The notes under the pieces were generated by a model, which saw only the letters and a program-made list of their open reading frames with translations, had not been told where the DNA came from and did no database searches. From Lachnospiraceae bacterium (lineage in GTDB: Bacteria; Bacillota; Clostridia; Lachnospirales; Lachnospiraceae): a DNA stretch of 64,000 nucleotides. The position numbers were made by a program, and so were the translations under genes. This document shows, in pieces, positions 18,380-26,546 of the stretch. Location: positions 117,282 through 181,281 of the forward strand of contig JAFWZV010000007.1 of NCBI GenBank assembly GCA_017517305.1. The letters run 5' to 3'. Each line of letters opens with the position of its first letter. Position 1 is the first letter of the stretch.

Positions 18380-18407
18380 GAGGTTCCTGCATAGGGACCT
18401 CTTTTTT
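18380..18407 (+). terminator. Intrinsic terminator 2 of addA (near-copy of terminator 1)
   Basis: GAGGTTCC (18380-18387) pairs with GGGACCTC (18394-18401), 8 bp with one G-U, followed by six T. The left arm and T-run match terminator 1 about 41 bp upstream, as if this stretch had been tandemly duplicated. Confidence 0.75.
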
Positions 18408-18410
18408 GAG

Positions 18411-18439
18411 TTGCTATAATTTTGCTAATAAATTATAAT
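18411..18439 (+). promoter_or_regulatory. Probable sigma-A promoter of queF
   Basis: TTGCTA (18411-18416), 17-bp spacer, TATAAT (18434-18439), about 35 bp before the queF start. Directly downstream of the addA terminators. Confidence 0.6.
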
Positions 18440-18473
18440 ATTGACAGTATAAACATAAAAGGGAGGACATATT

Positions 18474-18968
18474 ATGTCTAGAACAACAGAAGAAACCTCA
18501 GGAGTAACCTTACTTGGCAACCAGAAGGTTTCATACCCAAGTGATTATTCAGCAGATATATTGGAGGCATTTGTTAATAAGCATCCTGACAATGATTATT
18601 TTGTAAAATTTAATTGCCCTGAATTTACTAGCCTATGCCCTATAACAGGACAGCCTGACTTTGCAACAATTTACATTTCATATATTCCAGACAAGCTTAT
18701 GGTGGAGAGTAAGTCCTTAAAGCTTTATCTGTTTAGCTTTAGAAATCATGGGGATTTCCATGAGGATTGTGTGAATATCATTATGAAGGATTTGATTAAG
18801 CTTATGGATCCGAAATACATTGAGGTTTGGGGCAAGTTCACCCCACGTGGAGGAATATCTATAGACCCTTATTGTAACTATGGAAAACCGGATACAAAGT
18901 GGGAGAAGGTTGCCTTTGACAGACTTGTTAACCATGATATGTATCCGGAAAAGGTAGATAATAGATAA
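18474..18968 (+). CDS. queF: NADPH-dependent preQ0 reductase
   Basis: QueF reduces the nitrile of 7-cyano-7-deazaguanine (preQ0) to the amine preQ1, a step in making queuosine for tRNA wobble positions. At 164 residues it is the short, unimodular Bacillus-type enzyme. The catalytic Cys is in [11 protein letters not shown] (Cys55), with the partner Asp at 62. The QueF signature [15 protein letters not shown] follows (about 78-92). GGGAGGAC precedes the ATG. No queC, queD or queE gene is nearby, so queF is separated from the rest of the pathway here or the cell salvages preQ0. The short leader shows no convincing preQ1 riboswitch. Confidence 0.95.
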   Translation: MSRTTEETSGVTLLGNQKVSYPSDYSADILEAFVNKHPDNDYFVKFNCPEFTSLCPITGQPDFATIYISYIPDKLMVESKSLKLYLFSFRNHGDFHEDCVNIIMKDLIKLMDPKYIEVWGKFTPRGGISIDPYCNYGKPDTKWEKVAFDRLVNHDMYPEKVDNR

Positions 18969-18983
18969 TGGGTTTTAATAGCT

Positions 18984-20360
18984 ATGAAGATGACTTATAG
19001 TGAAGCGGTGGATTATATTATTAATGTTCCGCGATTTAACAAGTATATAGACCAAAAGCATAAGGCAAATGTTACCCTCACTGCACTTATGGACCGTCTA
19101 GACAATCCTCACCTAAGGGTGAAGGCTATTCATGTGGCGGGAACTAATGGTAAAGGATCCACAGTTCAGCTTATAAAGAATATTTTAGTGGAGTCAGGAT
19201 ATAAGGTAGGTTGCTTTGTTTCTCCTCATCTTATTAAGATTAATGAGAGAATAAGCGTGTGGAGTAGTCTAGATAGTGCTTTAGAGGATACCTATATTTC
19301 TGATGAGGACTTTTTAGAAGCCTTTATGACTGTTGAGAGAGCATATAACCATATTAAGGAACAGGGTTTACCATCGCTTACGTTTTTTGAGTATGTATTT
19401 GCTATAGCTACAGTGTATTTTGCTGATAAGAACCTTGATTACTGCATATATGAGACAGGACTTGGAGGAAGGCTGGATGCCACAAATATTTTGATTCCTG
19501 AGATTTCAGTTATTACTTCTATAGGGCTTGATCATATGAAGCTTTTGGGCGACACAATAGAGCAGATAGCCGGGGAGAAGGCTGGAATAATCAAGCCAGG
19601 GGTGGCTGTGGTGTATAATACGGGAGATGAAGTGGCTGACAAAGTTATATCACAACAAGCCATGAAGCTTAACAGTTCTGAATATAATGTCGCAAAAGCA
19701 CAATATATAATAAATGATTTTACACCATATACCATTGATTTTTCTTGTTCTAATAGTTATTATATATACCAGCATATAAATATTAGCTCACTAGGTGTTT
19801 ATCAGGTGAGTAATGCTCTTACTGCTATAGAAGCTTGCAATAATTTGCCTGGAGTATCTGTGCCTATATCTGAGGATGTAATTAGAAGTGCCTGTGGTAA
19901 ATTTTTCTGGCAAGGGCGTATGGAACGATTAGATGATAATCTAATATTAGACGGAGCACATAATTTAGATGCTATTATTCCATTTACAAAAAGCGTTAAA
20001 GCTTTGTGTAGGGATACAGGAGTTAATATTTTATTTGCAGTTGCAGATGACAAAAATTATGAAGATATGATAAAATATCTCTGTGAGAATCTTAAGCTGA
20101 ATAATGTTTATGTTACTTCTATTATTTCTGACAGAAAGGTTTTGTCGGAGGAGGTTGCTGAAATATTCAGTAAATATATGAACTTTGAGTTATGTAAACC
20201 ACAAAGTGCCCATATATTTTTTGATAACGACTTGAAGAAAGCTTTTACCATAGCTTATAATAGAGCAAGGGAAGCTGGAGAAATACTTTTTTGCGTAGGT
20301 TCCTTATATCTTATAGGTAGTATTAAGGAACTATACATGGAGGAACTTAAAGATGATTAA
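18984..20360 (+). CDS. folC: Folylpolyglutamate synthase / dihydrofolate synthase
   Basis: Mur-ligase-family enzyme that adds glutamate to folates, and in many bacteria also to dihydropteroate. 458 residues is typical. The ATP-binding loop is HVAGTNGKGST (about 50-60), the FolC signature. A further Mur-ligase motif, ILDGAHNLDA, is near residue 325, and the Mg-binding region around ETGLGGRLDATN is conserved. The start at 18984 lies 15 bp after queF; an in-frame ATG two codons later is possible, and the ribosome binding site is weak. The 3' end overlaps the next small ORF by 8 bp. Confidence 0.93.
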   Translation: MKMTYSEAVDYIINVPRFNKYIDQKHKANVTLTALMDRLDNPHLRVKAIHVAGTNGKGSTVQLIKNILVESGYKVGCFVSPHLIKINERISVWSSLDSALEDTYISDEDFLEAFMTVERAYNHIKEQGLPSLTFFEYVFAIATVYFADKNLDYCIYETGLGGRLDATNILIPEISVITSIGLDHMKLLGDTIEQIAGEKAGIIKPGVAVVYNTGDEVADKVISQQAMKLNSSEYNVAKAQYIINDFTPYTIDFSCSNSYYIYQHINISSLGVYQVSNALTAIEACNNLPGVSVPISEDVIRSACGKFFWQGRMERLDDNLILDGAHNLDAIIPFTKSVKALCRDTGVNILFAVADDKNYEDMIKYLCENLKLNNVYVTSIISDRKVLSEEVAEIFSKYMNFELCKPQSAHIFFDNDLKKAFTIAYNRAREAGEILFCVGSLYLIGSIKELYMEELKDD

Positions 20361-20532
20361 TTTTGAAGAAGAATTAAAGAGATTTCAGCCAATACCTGAG
20401 GTTAATCAGGCAGAGGAAGCAATTTATAATAATGACCTAAAGGATATATCAGATATTGTTATGGTAGTTACCGCTGAGATGAAAAGCAGTGTTGCTGGAG
20501 CTACAAACCCTATAACAGGAAGGATTGGATAA
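20353..20532 (+). CDS. 59-residue uncharacterised protein
   Basis: A small ORF overlooked by simple length filters. ATG 20353 overlaps the folC stop by 8 bp. GGAGGA at 20339-20344 lies 8 nt before it, and the stop at 20530-20532 is one base before the next start. The product begins MINFEEELKRFQPIPEV and ends NPITGRIG. It is acidic, mostly helical in character and has no membrane segment or cysteine motif. Tight coupling on both sides and codon choice like its neighbours argue that it is real. Function not recognised; it may act with the downstream TPR protein. Confidence 0.7.
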   Translation: MINFEEELKRFQPIPEVNQAEEAIYNNDLKDISDIVMVVTAEMKSSVAGATNPITGRIG

Positions 20533-20533
20533 T

Positions 20534-21682
20534 ATGTCATCGAAGAAACCAGTGGTTTGCCCTATTTGTGGCGCCCAGATAAAGAAAAGTGGATATTGTT
20601 CAGCCTGTTATATGCATGTTGATATAATTAAGAAGGCCTATAATACCTCGAACTATTATTACAACATTGGTTATGATAAGGCAGTTGCTAGAGACCTTTC
20701 AGGTGCTATAGAGTCTCTTAATATGTCTCTTCGTTATAATAAGAAGAATATTATGACTAGGAATCTTCTGGGTCTTATATATTATGAGATGGGCGAGATA
20801 GTTATGGCTCTTAGCCACTGGGTTATGAGTGTAAACTATAAGTCTACAGGAAACCTTGCAACAAAATATTTAAAAGAGTTAAGATCGAATCCCACAACCT
20901 TAGCAGAAGCGGATCAGATTGCAGTTAAGTACAATATGGCTCTTAATTACGCCAAGAGAGATGATGTAGACCTTGCCATAATTCAGCTTAAGAATGTGTT
21001 ATCCACCAATGCACATTTTGTAAAAGGCTACCTTCTTTTGGCACTTCTCTATTATTACTTGGGTAATTATGAGAAGGCTAGGGTTACATTAAGAAGAGTT
21101 CTTAAGATTGATAAGGCTAATCCTTTGGCTATTCATTACCTTCATGAGATGGGTAATACAGACACAGATATTATTCAGATGCGAGATGATGAATCAGTGG
21201 AGGATGATGGTCTTTTAGAAGAGGAATATATCGAAGAGAATACCATACGAAGAAGTACCTCTCTTATGGATGAGGATCCTTCAGAGAAGAAGAGCAATGT
21301 TATAAAGGATTTCTATGAAAAGTGTAAGAATACACTTCTTAAGAAGAAGGTTGTAGGTGATATAGGCTTTGCAAAGTATTCTGGTGTATACGTACTGGTT
21401 GGTATGATTTTAGGTGCACTTATATTAGGCTTTGTAATTCTTCCAGCTCAGAGAAAATCACTTAGAACTGAGAATGAGAAGATAATAAAAACCTATAGTG
21501 AGGAGATAGCTGCTAAGGAAACAACAATTACTAATCTAGACGCAGAGGTAAGTGACCTTAACAGACAGATTGCCAGACTTGAGGCAGATAATTCAGATGA
21601 TGTGAATCCTCTTCCGGATTACAGCTACATTACAAATGGTATGACAGACGAAGATATACAGAATATGATTAATAACGAATAA
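20534..21682 (+). CDS. Zinc-ribbon, TPR and single-pass membrane protein
   Basis: 382 residues from ATG 20534, chosen because AGGAAGGA lies 9 nt upstream; an in-frame TTG three codons earlier is less likely. The N-terminus has a CPICG...CSAC zinc ribbon (about 7-26). Tetratricopeptide repeats follow (about 35-215; LSGAIESLNMSLRYN and YEKARVTLRRVLKIDKANPLA are recognisable units). After an acidic linker comes one transmembrane helix (about 283-303), then a short coiled coil and an extracytoplasmic tail. It is probably a cytoplasmic scaffold tethered to the membrane; function unknown. It is coupled to the 59-residue ORF and ended by a terminator before spoIIAA. Confidence 0.85.
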   Translation: MSSKKPVVCPICGAQIKKSGYCSACYMHVDIIKKAYNTSNYYYNIGYDKAVARDLSGAIESLNMSLRYNKKNIMTRNLLGLIYYEMGEIVMALSHWVMSVNYKSTGNLATKYLKELRSNPTTLAEADQIAVKYNMALNYAKRDDVDLAIIQLKNVLSTNAHFVKGYLLLALLYYYLGNYEKARVTLRRVLKIDKANPLAIHYLHEMGNTDTDIIQMRDDESVEDDGLLEEEYIEENTIRRSTSLMDEDPSEKKSNVIKDFYEKCKNTLLKKKVVGDIGFAKYSGVYVLVGMILGALILGFVILPAQRKSLRTENEKIIKTYSEEIAAKETTITNLDAEVSDLNRQIARLEADNSDDVNPLPDYSYITNGMTDEDIQNMINNE

Positions 21683-21721
21683 ATACTCATAGATAAAATC
21701 AAATATGATTAACCTACGAAA

Positions 21722-21749
21722 GAAAGTGGAAGTTATTCCACTTTCTTTT
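21722..21749 (+). terminator. Intrinsic terminator before spoIIAA
   Basis: GAAAGTGGAA (21722-21731), GTTA loop, TTCCACTTTC (21736-21745): a perfect 10-bp stem followed by TTTT. It separates the folC-TPR group from the spoIIA operon. Confidence 0.8.
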
Positions 21750-21782
21750 ATTGTGCAAAAAAATAAGAAAAGGAGTAAACAA

Positions 21783-22133
21783 ATGGACTATCAATATAAA
21801 AATGGAGTGTTTATCTATTATTTGCCTAAGGAGCTTGATCATTACTATGCGGACAAGCTTAAGAGAAAAAGCGAGGCTACATTTGCCAGTGAGCAAATTA
21901 ATTATCTTATATTTGATTTTTCTAATACTAGATTTATGGATAGCTCAGGAATAGGGCTAATAACAGGAAGATTTAGAAGGATACATGATAAGGGAGGACA
22001 AACCTTTGTTGTAAATGTAACTCCGGCTATAGACAAGCTACTAAAGCTGTCTGGAATATATACCATTATTAAGAAGAAGGATACTAAGGAGGACATAATA
22101 AAGGAGATGGTTAAGGGAGGATATTATGAATAA
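21783..22133 (+). CDS. spoIIAA: Anti-sigma F factor antagonist SpoIIAA
   Basis: STAS-domain protein that frees sigma-F from SpoIIAB when dephosphorylated in the forespore. 116 residues from ATG 21783, fixed by AAAGGAG 7 nt upstream; the open frame extends further 5' but runs back through the terminator. The phosphorylatable serine lies in FMDSSGIGLI (Ser54/Ser55), as in Bacillus SpoIIAA. It overlaps spoIIAB by 8 bp. Gene order spoIIAA-spoIIAB-sigF is the classical operon. In Bacillus this operon has a sigma-H promoter; no convincing one was found upstream here. Confidence 0.95.
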   Translation: MDYQYKNGVFIYYLPKELDHYYADKLKRKSEATFASEQINYLIFDFSNTRFMDSSGIGLITGRFRRIHDKGGQTFVVNVTPAIDKLLKLSGIYTIIKKKDTKEDIIKEMVKGGYYE

Positions 22134-22569
22134 TACTAACGAAATGATTGTGGAGTTTAAAAGTGTAGCTATGAATGAGTCCTTTGCCAGAATGGTTGTA
22201 GCCGCATTTATCGCAAGTACAAATCCTACGCTGGAAGAGGTGTCTGATGTAAAAACAGCTGTGTCAGAGGCTGTGACCAATTCAATTATTCATGGCTATG
22301 ATTCACAGGATGGGAGAATTTCTATTCTATCAAGAGTTGAAGGTAGGCAGGTATACATAGAAATAAGAGATGAGGGGTGTGGAATTCCTGATGTGAAAAA
22401 GGCTATGGAACCTATGTACACCACAAGGCCTAAGGAGGATAGGTCTGGAATGGGCTTTTCCTTTATGGAGGCTTTTATGGATAGATTAGAGGTTGAATCT
22501 ACTGTGGGATTAGGGACAGTGGTAAAAATGTGGAAGGAGATTGGTGTAGTTAAGCATCATTTTGAATAA
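22126..22569 (+). CDS. spoIIAB: Anti-sigma F factor / serine kinase SpoIIAB
   Basis: GHKL-type kinase that binds and inhibits sigma-F and phosphorylates SpoIIAA. 147 residues. The N-box is EAVTNSIIHGY (about 48-58), the G1 box RDEGCGIP (81-88) and the G2-like motif RSGMGFSFM (about 107-114). It overlaps spoIIAA by 8 bp, and sigF starts directly after its stop, so the three proteins are translationally coupled and made in fixed ratio. All ATP-binding motifs are intact. Confidence 0.95.
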   Translation: MNNTNEMIVEFKSVAMNESFARMVVAAFIASTNPTLEEVSDVKTAVSEAVTNSIIHGYDSQDGRISILSRVEGRQVYIEIRDEGCGIPDVKKAMEPMYTTRPKEDRSGMGFSFMEAFMDRLEVESTVGLGTVVKMWKEIGVVKHHFE

Positions 22570-23295
22570 ATGAATGAGTTGAAGCTATTTGAACTGGCGA
22601 GAAATGGGGATAAAAGAGCTAAGGAAAAGATAGTTTCAGATAATGAGGGATTGGTTTGGAGTATTGCCAGACGTTTTATGGGTCGTGGATATGATCTAGA
22701 AGAAATATTTCAGATAGGCTGCATAGGACTCTTAAAGGCCATCGATAGATTCGATGCGGAGTATCAGGTTCAGTTTTCTACCTATGCAGTCCCCCTAATA
22801 TCAGGTGAGATTAAAAGGTTTTTAAGAGATAACGGAATGATAAAAGTATCCAGAATATTAAAGCAGAATGGATACAAGATTAGCAAGGCAAGAGAGGAGC
22901 TTAATGCTAGACTATGCAGGGAAGCAACCATAGAGGAGATTGCTCATATGACTCAGCTAAGTATAGAGGAGATTGTGATGGCAACAGAAGCAAATCGAGA
23001 GATAGAATCCATCTATCAGACTGTATATGAGAATGAAGGTAATGAAATGTATCTAGTGGATAGATATGTTGACATAGAAAAAAATGGTATGGAATCTGAG
23101 GAGGTAATGAACAGGATGCTGATAGCCCAGGCCTTAGAATCCTTAGAGGAACGGGAGAAAATGCTTATAGAGATGAGATACTTTCAGGATAAGACGCAGA
23201 CTCAGGTGGCTAAGGAAATGGGCATAAGTCAGGTACAGGTAAGTCGCATGGAGAAAAAATTACTGTTAAATATGAGAAAATTTATTGACAATTAA
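22570..23295 (+). CDS. sigF: RNA polymerase sporulation sigma factor SigF
   Basis: Sigma-70 family factor for early forespore transcription. 241 residues with regions 2 (DLEEIFQIGCIGLLKAIDRF, about 42-61), 3 and 4 (TQTQVAKEMGISQVQVSRM, about 210-228, the -35-binding helix-turn-helix). The ATG immediately follows the SpoIIAB stop. Identity as SigF rather than SigG rests on its place in the spoIIA operon. A promoter-like -35 for the downstream tetR gene overlaps its last codons. Confidence 0.95.
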   Translation: MNELKLFELARNGDKRAKEKIVSDNEGLVWSIARRFMGRGYDLEEIFQIGCIGLLKAIDRFDAEYQVQFSTYAVPLISGEIKRFLRDNGMIKVSRILKQNGYKISKAREELNARLCREATIEEIAHMTQLSIEEIVMATEANREIESIYQTVYENEGNEMYLVDRYVDIEKNGMESEEVMNRMLIAQALESLEEREKMLIEMRYFQDKTQTQVAKEMGISQVQVSRMEKKLLLNMRKFIDN

Positions 23296-23313
23296 ACGAA
23301 CTGCTAGTACAAT
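23285..23313 (+). promoter_or_regulatory. Promoter P1 upstream of tetR
   Basis: Consensus TTGACA (23285-23290), 17-bp spacer, TACAAT (23308-23313). The -35 overlaps the last codons of sigF. The spacer contains operator-like copy 1. Confidence 0.7.
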
Positions 23314-23405
23314 TAAAAATATGTTAGTGCAAAAAACAAAATATATGTAAAATAATCAAACTACCAGTACGATAAATGAACTATATTTGTACTGATAGTT
23401 CGATT
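23294..23405 (+). promoter_or_regulatory. Operator-like array: three copies of a 17-bp motif
   Basis: Copy 1 (23294-23310, AAACGAACTGCTAGTAC) and copy 2 (23354-23370, AATCAAACTACCAGTAC) are direct; copy 3 (23389-23405) is inverted and reads AATCGAACTATCAGTAC on the minus strand. Copies 2 and 3 form an inverted pair with 15 of 17 matches. A weaker fourth match may lie at 23408-23421. Copies 1 and 3 fall in the spacers of two promoter-like sequences, so binding should block them. The adjacent TetR-type regulator is the likely ligand. Confidence 0.65.
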
Positions 23406-23415
23406 ATCGTACTAT
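23387..23415 (+). promoter_or_regulatory. Promoter P2 upstream of tetR
   Basis: TTGTAC (23387-23392), 17-bp spacer, TACTAT (23410-23415), about 22 bp before the tetR start. The inverted operator-like copy lies across it. Confidence 0.5.
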
Positions 23416-23436
23416 AGGTGCAAAACGAGGGTTTTA

Positions 23437-24063
23437 ATGGGAGCAAGGAAGAAGGAAGCTCTTGAACAATTTAATCGTGACAATATTTTGTCCGCAGCCA
23501 AGGAGTTGTTTGAAACCAAGGGAGTGGAACAGACTACCATGGATGATATAGCCAAGTATGCGGATTATAGTAAATCCACGATTTATGTATATTTCAAGAG
23601 CAAGGAAGACATTTACAATTCAATAGTTGAGGACTATACGGATATCCTCATAGGGGAATTAGAGGTGTGTATCCAAGATTCGTCGGATTTTGAAGATAGC
23701 TATTATAAGATGTGTGATTGTCTTGTGAATTTCGAAGAAAAGTATCCCAAATACTATGCCAGCCTAATGGGAGAGGAGAAGACTACTAACAGTAGGAAAA
23801 AGCCTATCTTAAAGGATGATAAGGTTGGCAGAGAACTTACAGGCCTTATTAAAGAGTTTTTGGAAAAGGGTATGGCTACCAGTAAGATAAGGGCGGATAT
23901 AGATTTGCAGCCAACAGTTCTTTATGTGTGGTCAGCTATAAGTGGAATTATTCAGGTGGCAGAGCGAAAAAAGGATGAACTAGATGAAAGTCTGAATATG
24001 AACAAGAAGGAATATCTAAGGTATTCATTTAGAACATTTTATGAATCGCTTGTCAGGAGGTAA
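23437..24063 (+). CDS. TetR/AcrR-family transcriptional regulator
   Basis: 208 residues. The N-terminal helix-turn-helix is typical: AAKELFETKGVEQTTMDDIAK then YSKSTIYVYFKSKEDIY (about 20-62). The C-terminal ligand-binding and dimerisation half is divergent, as usual. Repeated inverted sites and two promoter-like sequences lie in the 141-bp gap upstream, so autorepression is likely. The gene ends 4 bp before the next start, and the three downstream-coupled genes probably form its regulon. The ligand is unknown. Confidence 0.9.
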   Translation: MGARKKEALEQFNRDNILSAAKELFETKGVEQTTMDDIAKYADYSKSTIYVYFKSKEDIYNSIVEDYTDILIGELEVCIQDSSDFEDSYYKMCDCLVNFEEKYPKYYASLMGEEKTTNSRKKPILKDDKVGRELTGLIKEFLEKGMATSKIRADIDLQPTVLYVWSAISGIIQVAERKKDELDESLNMNKKEYLRYSFRTFYESLVRR

Positions 24064-24067
24064 GGTA

Positions 24068-24796
24068 ATGGGAGACAAAGGACAAATATTAGCTAATAAG
24101 AACAGTAATTATATATTTTATGTATCTGAGCTAGAGGATACTCCACTTAAGGGTCACTTTAGAAAGATGGATGCAGGAATAGAGATAGTGGAACACATTA
24201 AGAGAAGTGTTCCTGGTAGTAAGGTTATGAGATATACAGAGTATGGTGGCGAGGTAATCGATGCAGCTAGTGTTGGTATTGTTTTTCCTGCTCATACTTG
24301 GGGAATATCCTTGGCTGTACTTACATTTTTATCACATCTTAGAATTAGAAGAGGTACATACATATATGCAGTTGCTATAGGTGAGAGTATATCTGGTGAT
24401 GTTGATTATACAATATATGACAGAGTGAAACTTCTTGAACAGTTTGAAAAAATATTTAGCAAGAAGAGTGCAGGCTGTAATTCTGATATATATGTAAGAT
24501 GCATAGATAGAAAGAGAATACATGGAAGTACTGAAGAGAATTTAAGAGGAGAGACTGATAAGGTTAAAACTATAAAGCATGTGTTGTCAGGACTTTTATT
24601 CCATACCTTGGATAGTATTAGTGCTATGGAAAAGTTGGATGAGGATGATAGGTATTATGAAGAGACTAAGGCAAGGGAGGATAATATTATTCCTATAGAA
24701 GCTTATTCTCAAACAAGAAGCAAAAAGATTAGTTTAAGTAATATTTATCTAGATGAGGATATATTTAGAGGAGTTAAACTATGCCAGGTTATGTAA
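24068..24796 (+). CDS. Flavodoxin-like protein
   Basis: 242 residues from ATG 24068, placed by CAGGAGG 7 nt upstream; an in-frame ATG at 24041 inside tetR lacks a binding site. The segment VGIVFPAHTWGISLAVLTFLSHLRI followed by YIYAVAIGES matches the core of flavodoxins fused to or paired with ferredoxins in Clostridia. No Cys-rich ferredoxin motif is present, and the first, phosphate-binding loop of flavodoxin is not recognisable, so FMN binding is uncertain. The C-terminal 70 residues are charged. It overlaps the next gene by 16 bp. Confidence 0.6.
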   Translation: MGDKGQILANKNSNYIFYVSELEDTPLKGHFRKMDAGIEIVEHIKRSVPGSKVMRYTEYGGEVIDAASVGIVFPAHTWGISLAVLTFLSHLRIRRGTYIYAVAIGESISGDVDYTIYDRVKLLEQFEKIFSKKSAGCNSDIYVRCIDRKRIHGSTEENLRGETDKVKTIKHVLSGLLFHTLDSISAMEKLDEDDRYYEETKAREDNIIPIEAYSQTRSKKISLSNIYLDEDIFRGVKLCQVM

Positions 24797-25476
24797 TACA
24801 TATGGCAGTTGCATCAAGAATACTAGAGGAGAAAGGCATAACAGATTCCTCCTTTACTAATGCCTTTCTCCTAGGAAATATTATTCCTGATTCTATGGCG
24901 AGAGATAGAAAGAAGGAAAGTCACTTTTGGGATGATGTTACATATGGAAATCTTAACAGAATTCCCAATATAAAGGATTTTCTTGCACAGTATGGTGACA
25001 AGCTTAATGATCCCTTTGTGCTTGGATATTATACTCACTTGCTGTTAGATAACTTATTCGTAAAAGAATACTGGAGTCAGCATTTTGATATGCTTGATAA
25101 GGATATGAACTTGAATAATTCTTATGATCAGGTTTGCTTTTTTAGGATTAAAAGAACGGGGGAGATTATTTCTAGAGAGAGGTTTCTCTCAGAAGAGCTT
25201 TATTATGGGGATTATGATAGAATGAATCCTCTTATATTAGAACAATATTCAGTTTTTCTTCCTACCAAAGGTATTGATATTAACAAAGAATTACCAATTG
25301 TTCAGATTAATGCCCAGGCTGTTGCACCGGTAATTGAAAATATGCTTGAGAATATAAGGTGTATGCTAAAAGGTAATATGGAAGGGTATGACAGAGAAGA
25401 GTTGAAGGTATTTGAGTTACAACACATTTTCAATCTGATGGATAAGGTTGTAAGTAATGTGTGTGAGATAATATAA
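24781..25476 (+). CDS. Zinc-dependent phospholipase C-like protein
   Basis: 231 residues resembling the metal-dependent phospholipase C family. Candidate metal ligands occur in order: His7 (GYVIHMAV), Asp in GNIIPDSM (about 36), His in ESHFWD (about 47), and His and Asp in YYTHLLLD (about 88-92). There is no signal peptide, unlike secreted phospholipases, so it probably acts inside the cell; relatives of this kind in Clostridia are uncharacterised. It is coupled to the flavodoxin-like gene by a 16-bp overlap and followed by a terminator, closing the tetR module. Confidence 0.7.
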   Translation: MPGYVIHMAVASRILEEKGITDSSFTNAFLLGNIIPDSMARDRKKESHFWDDVTYGNLNRIPNIKDFLAQYGDKLNDPFVLGYYTHLLLDNLFVKEYWSQHFDMLDKDMNLNNSYDQVCFFRIKRTGEIISRERFLSEELYYGDYDRMNPLILEQYSVFLPTKGIDINKELPIVQINAQAVAPVIENMLENIRCMLKGNMEGYDREELKVFELQHIFNLMDKVVSNVCEII

Positions 25477-25480
25477 TATC

Positions 25481-25529
25481 AAAGAGCTTACTTCTTATGG
25501 ACCGGTGGTCCTAGGAGTAAGCTCTTTTT
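25481..25529 (+). terminator. Intrinsic terminator closing the tetR module
   Basis: AAAGAGCTTACT... (25481-25503) pairs imperfectly with 25506-25525, ending GAGTAAGCTC, followed by TTTTT. It also lies at the end of the convergent chemoreceptor gene. Confidence 0.8.
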
Positions 25530-25554
25530 ATATTTTAAATTATATGTAATATAA

Positions 25555-26535
25555 TTATTTGTTGTTAGCTATAACCTCATCTATTATTGGATCAGCTTGA
25601 TCTAGAAGGTTAGCCATTTCTTCATATATTTGGCTTCGGTTTGATATGTCTGTAGAAATCTGGTCTACGTTGCCTGCAACCTCAACATAGTTGTCCTTGG
25701 CACTTATGATATCTGCCTGAATAGAATCAGCAGCCTCATTACAGTCATCCACACAATCTGCAATAGCCTTCTGAACCTCTATAACTCCACTAACAGATTC
25801 CTTTATGTTATTGAATAAAACAGTGGTTTGGGCAACCTGCTCTTGTTCCTTCTCTAACATTCTAGTTGCTGTTGCCATGGATTCGTTAAGAGCCTTGGCA
25901 TCAGCCTTAAGGAGATTCATATTGTTATTAACTGCATCAACCAGCTTCTTAATCTGTGAAGCAAGGTCGCTAACCTCTGTTGCAACAACAGAAAATCCCA
26001 AACCATGCTCACCTGCTCTAGCAGCTTCTATGGATGCATTGAGGGATAACATATTAGTCTGATTAGCAATACCAATGATACCTGACATAGTTTCTTGAAT
26101 CTCGTCGAAGCTTCTTTGGAACTTGCTTAAAACCTCTCCTACCTGCTCGAAATCCTTAATAACCTCTGCTGAGCTTTCTTGAATACTATCTACGTTTTCA
26201 CTGGCCTGAGCAGTAGTGTCTAAAACTTCGTTTACGCTACCCTCAATCTGTGATGAAACCTCAACTATGTTATTAACCTTTGCCTTAATGGTGTCCATAC
26301 TTTCGACAATCTGGTCAGATTGCTCTAATATGGTTTCGAAGGAACCCTGAATACCCTCAAGCTGTTCGTGAGCGCTTATATCATGGTCGATAAGAGCTTT
26401 TCTGTTCTCTCTTAGGGATTTTGTAATATAGCTAACAGGCGCTAAGCTTTCCTTGATAGCGTTGCCAGTTACAGTTTCAAGAGGTACTGCATGTGATTCT
26501 TCTTTTTTTCTAAAGTTAAATTCTATAATTGCCAT
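25555..26535 (-). CDS. Soluble methyl-accepting chemotaxis protein
   Basis: 326 residues with no transmembrane segment and no obvious ligand domain, so a cytoplasmic chemoreceptor. Nearly the whole chain is heptad coiled coil. The kinase-contact hairpin tip is clear: [20 protein letters not shown] followed by [17 protein letters not shown] (about 165-200). The first 40 residues are unlike known sensor domains. It lies 11 bp downstream of a FIST-domain gene on the same strand; the FIST protein probably supplies the sensing part. In other bacteria FIST domains are fused to or encoded beside chemoreceptors and kinases. Confidence 0.88.
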   Translation of the reverse strand: MAIIEFNFRKKEESHAVPLETVTGNAIKESLAPVSYITKSLRENRKALIDHDISAHEQLEGIQGSFETILEQSDQIVESMDTIKAKVNNIVEVSSQIEGSVNEVLDTTAQASENVDSIQESSAEVIKDFEQVGEVLSKFQRSFDEIQETMSGIIGIANQTNMLSLNASIEAARAGEHGLGFSVVATEVSDLASQIKKLVDAVNNNMNLLKADAKALNESMATATRMLEKEQEQVAQTTVLFNNIKESVSGVIEVQKAIADCVDDCNEAADSIQADIISAKDNYVEVAGNVDQISTDISNRSQIYEEMANLLDQADPIIDEVIANNK

Positions 26536-26546
26536 AATTGCCTCCT

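Noticed and set aside
18360-18440. preQ1 riboswitch before queF
   Set aside because: The AGGTTCC hairpins are vaguely like the class I stem, but the A-rich AAAAAACUA tail and the ACCCU segment are absent, and six T follow each stem as in terminators.
21690-21782. Sigma-H promoter for the spoIIA operon
   Set aside because: No RNAGGAWWW/GAAT pair with correct spacing was found between the terminator and spoIIAA.
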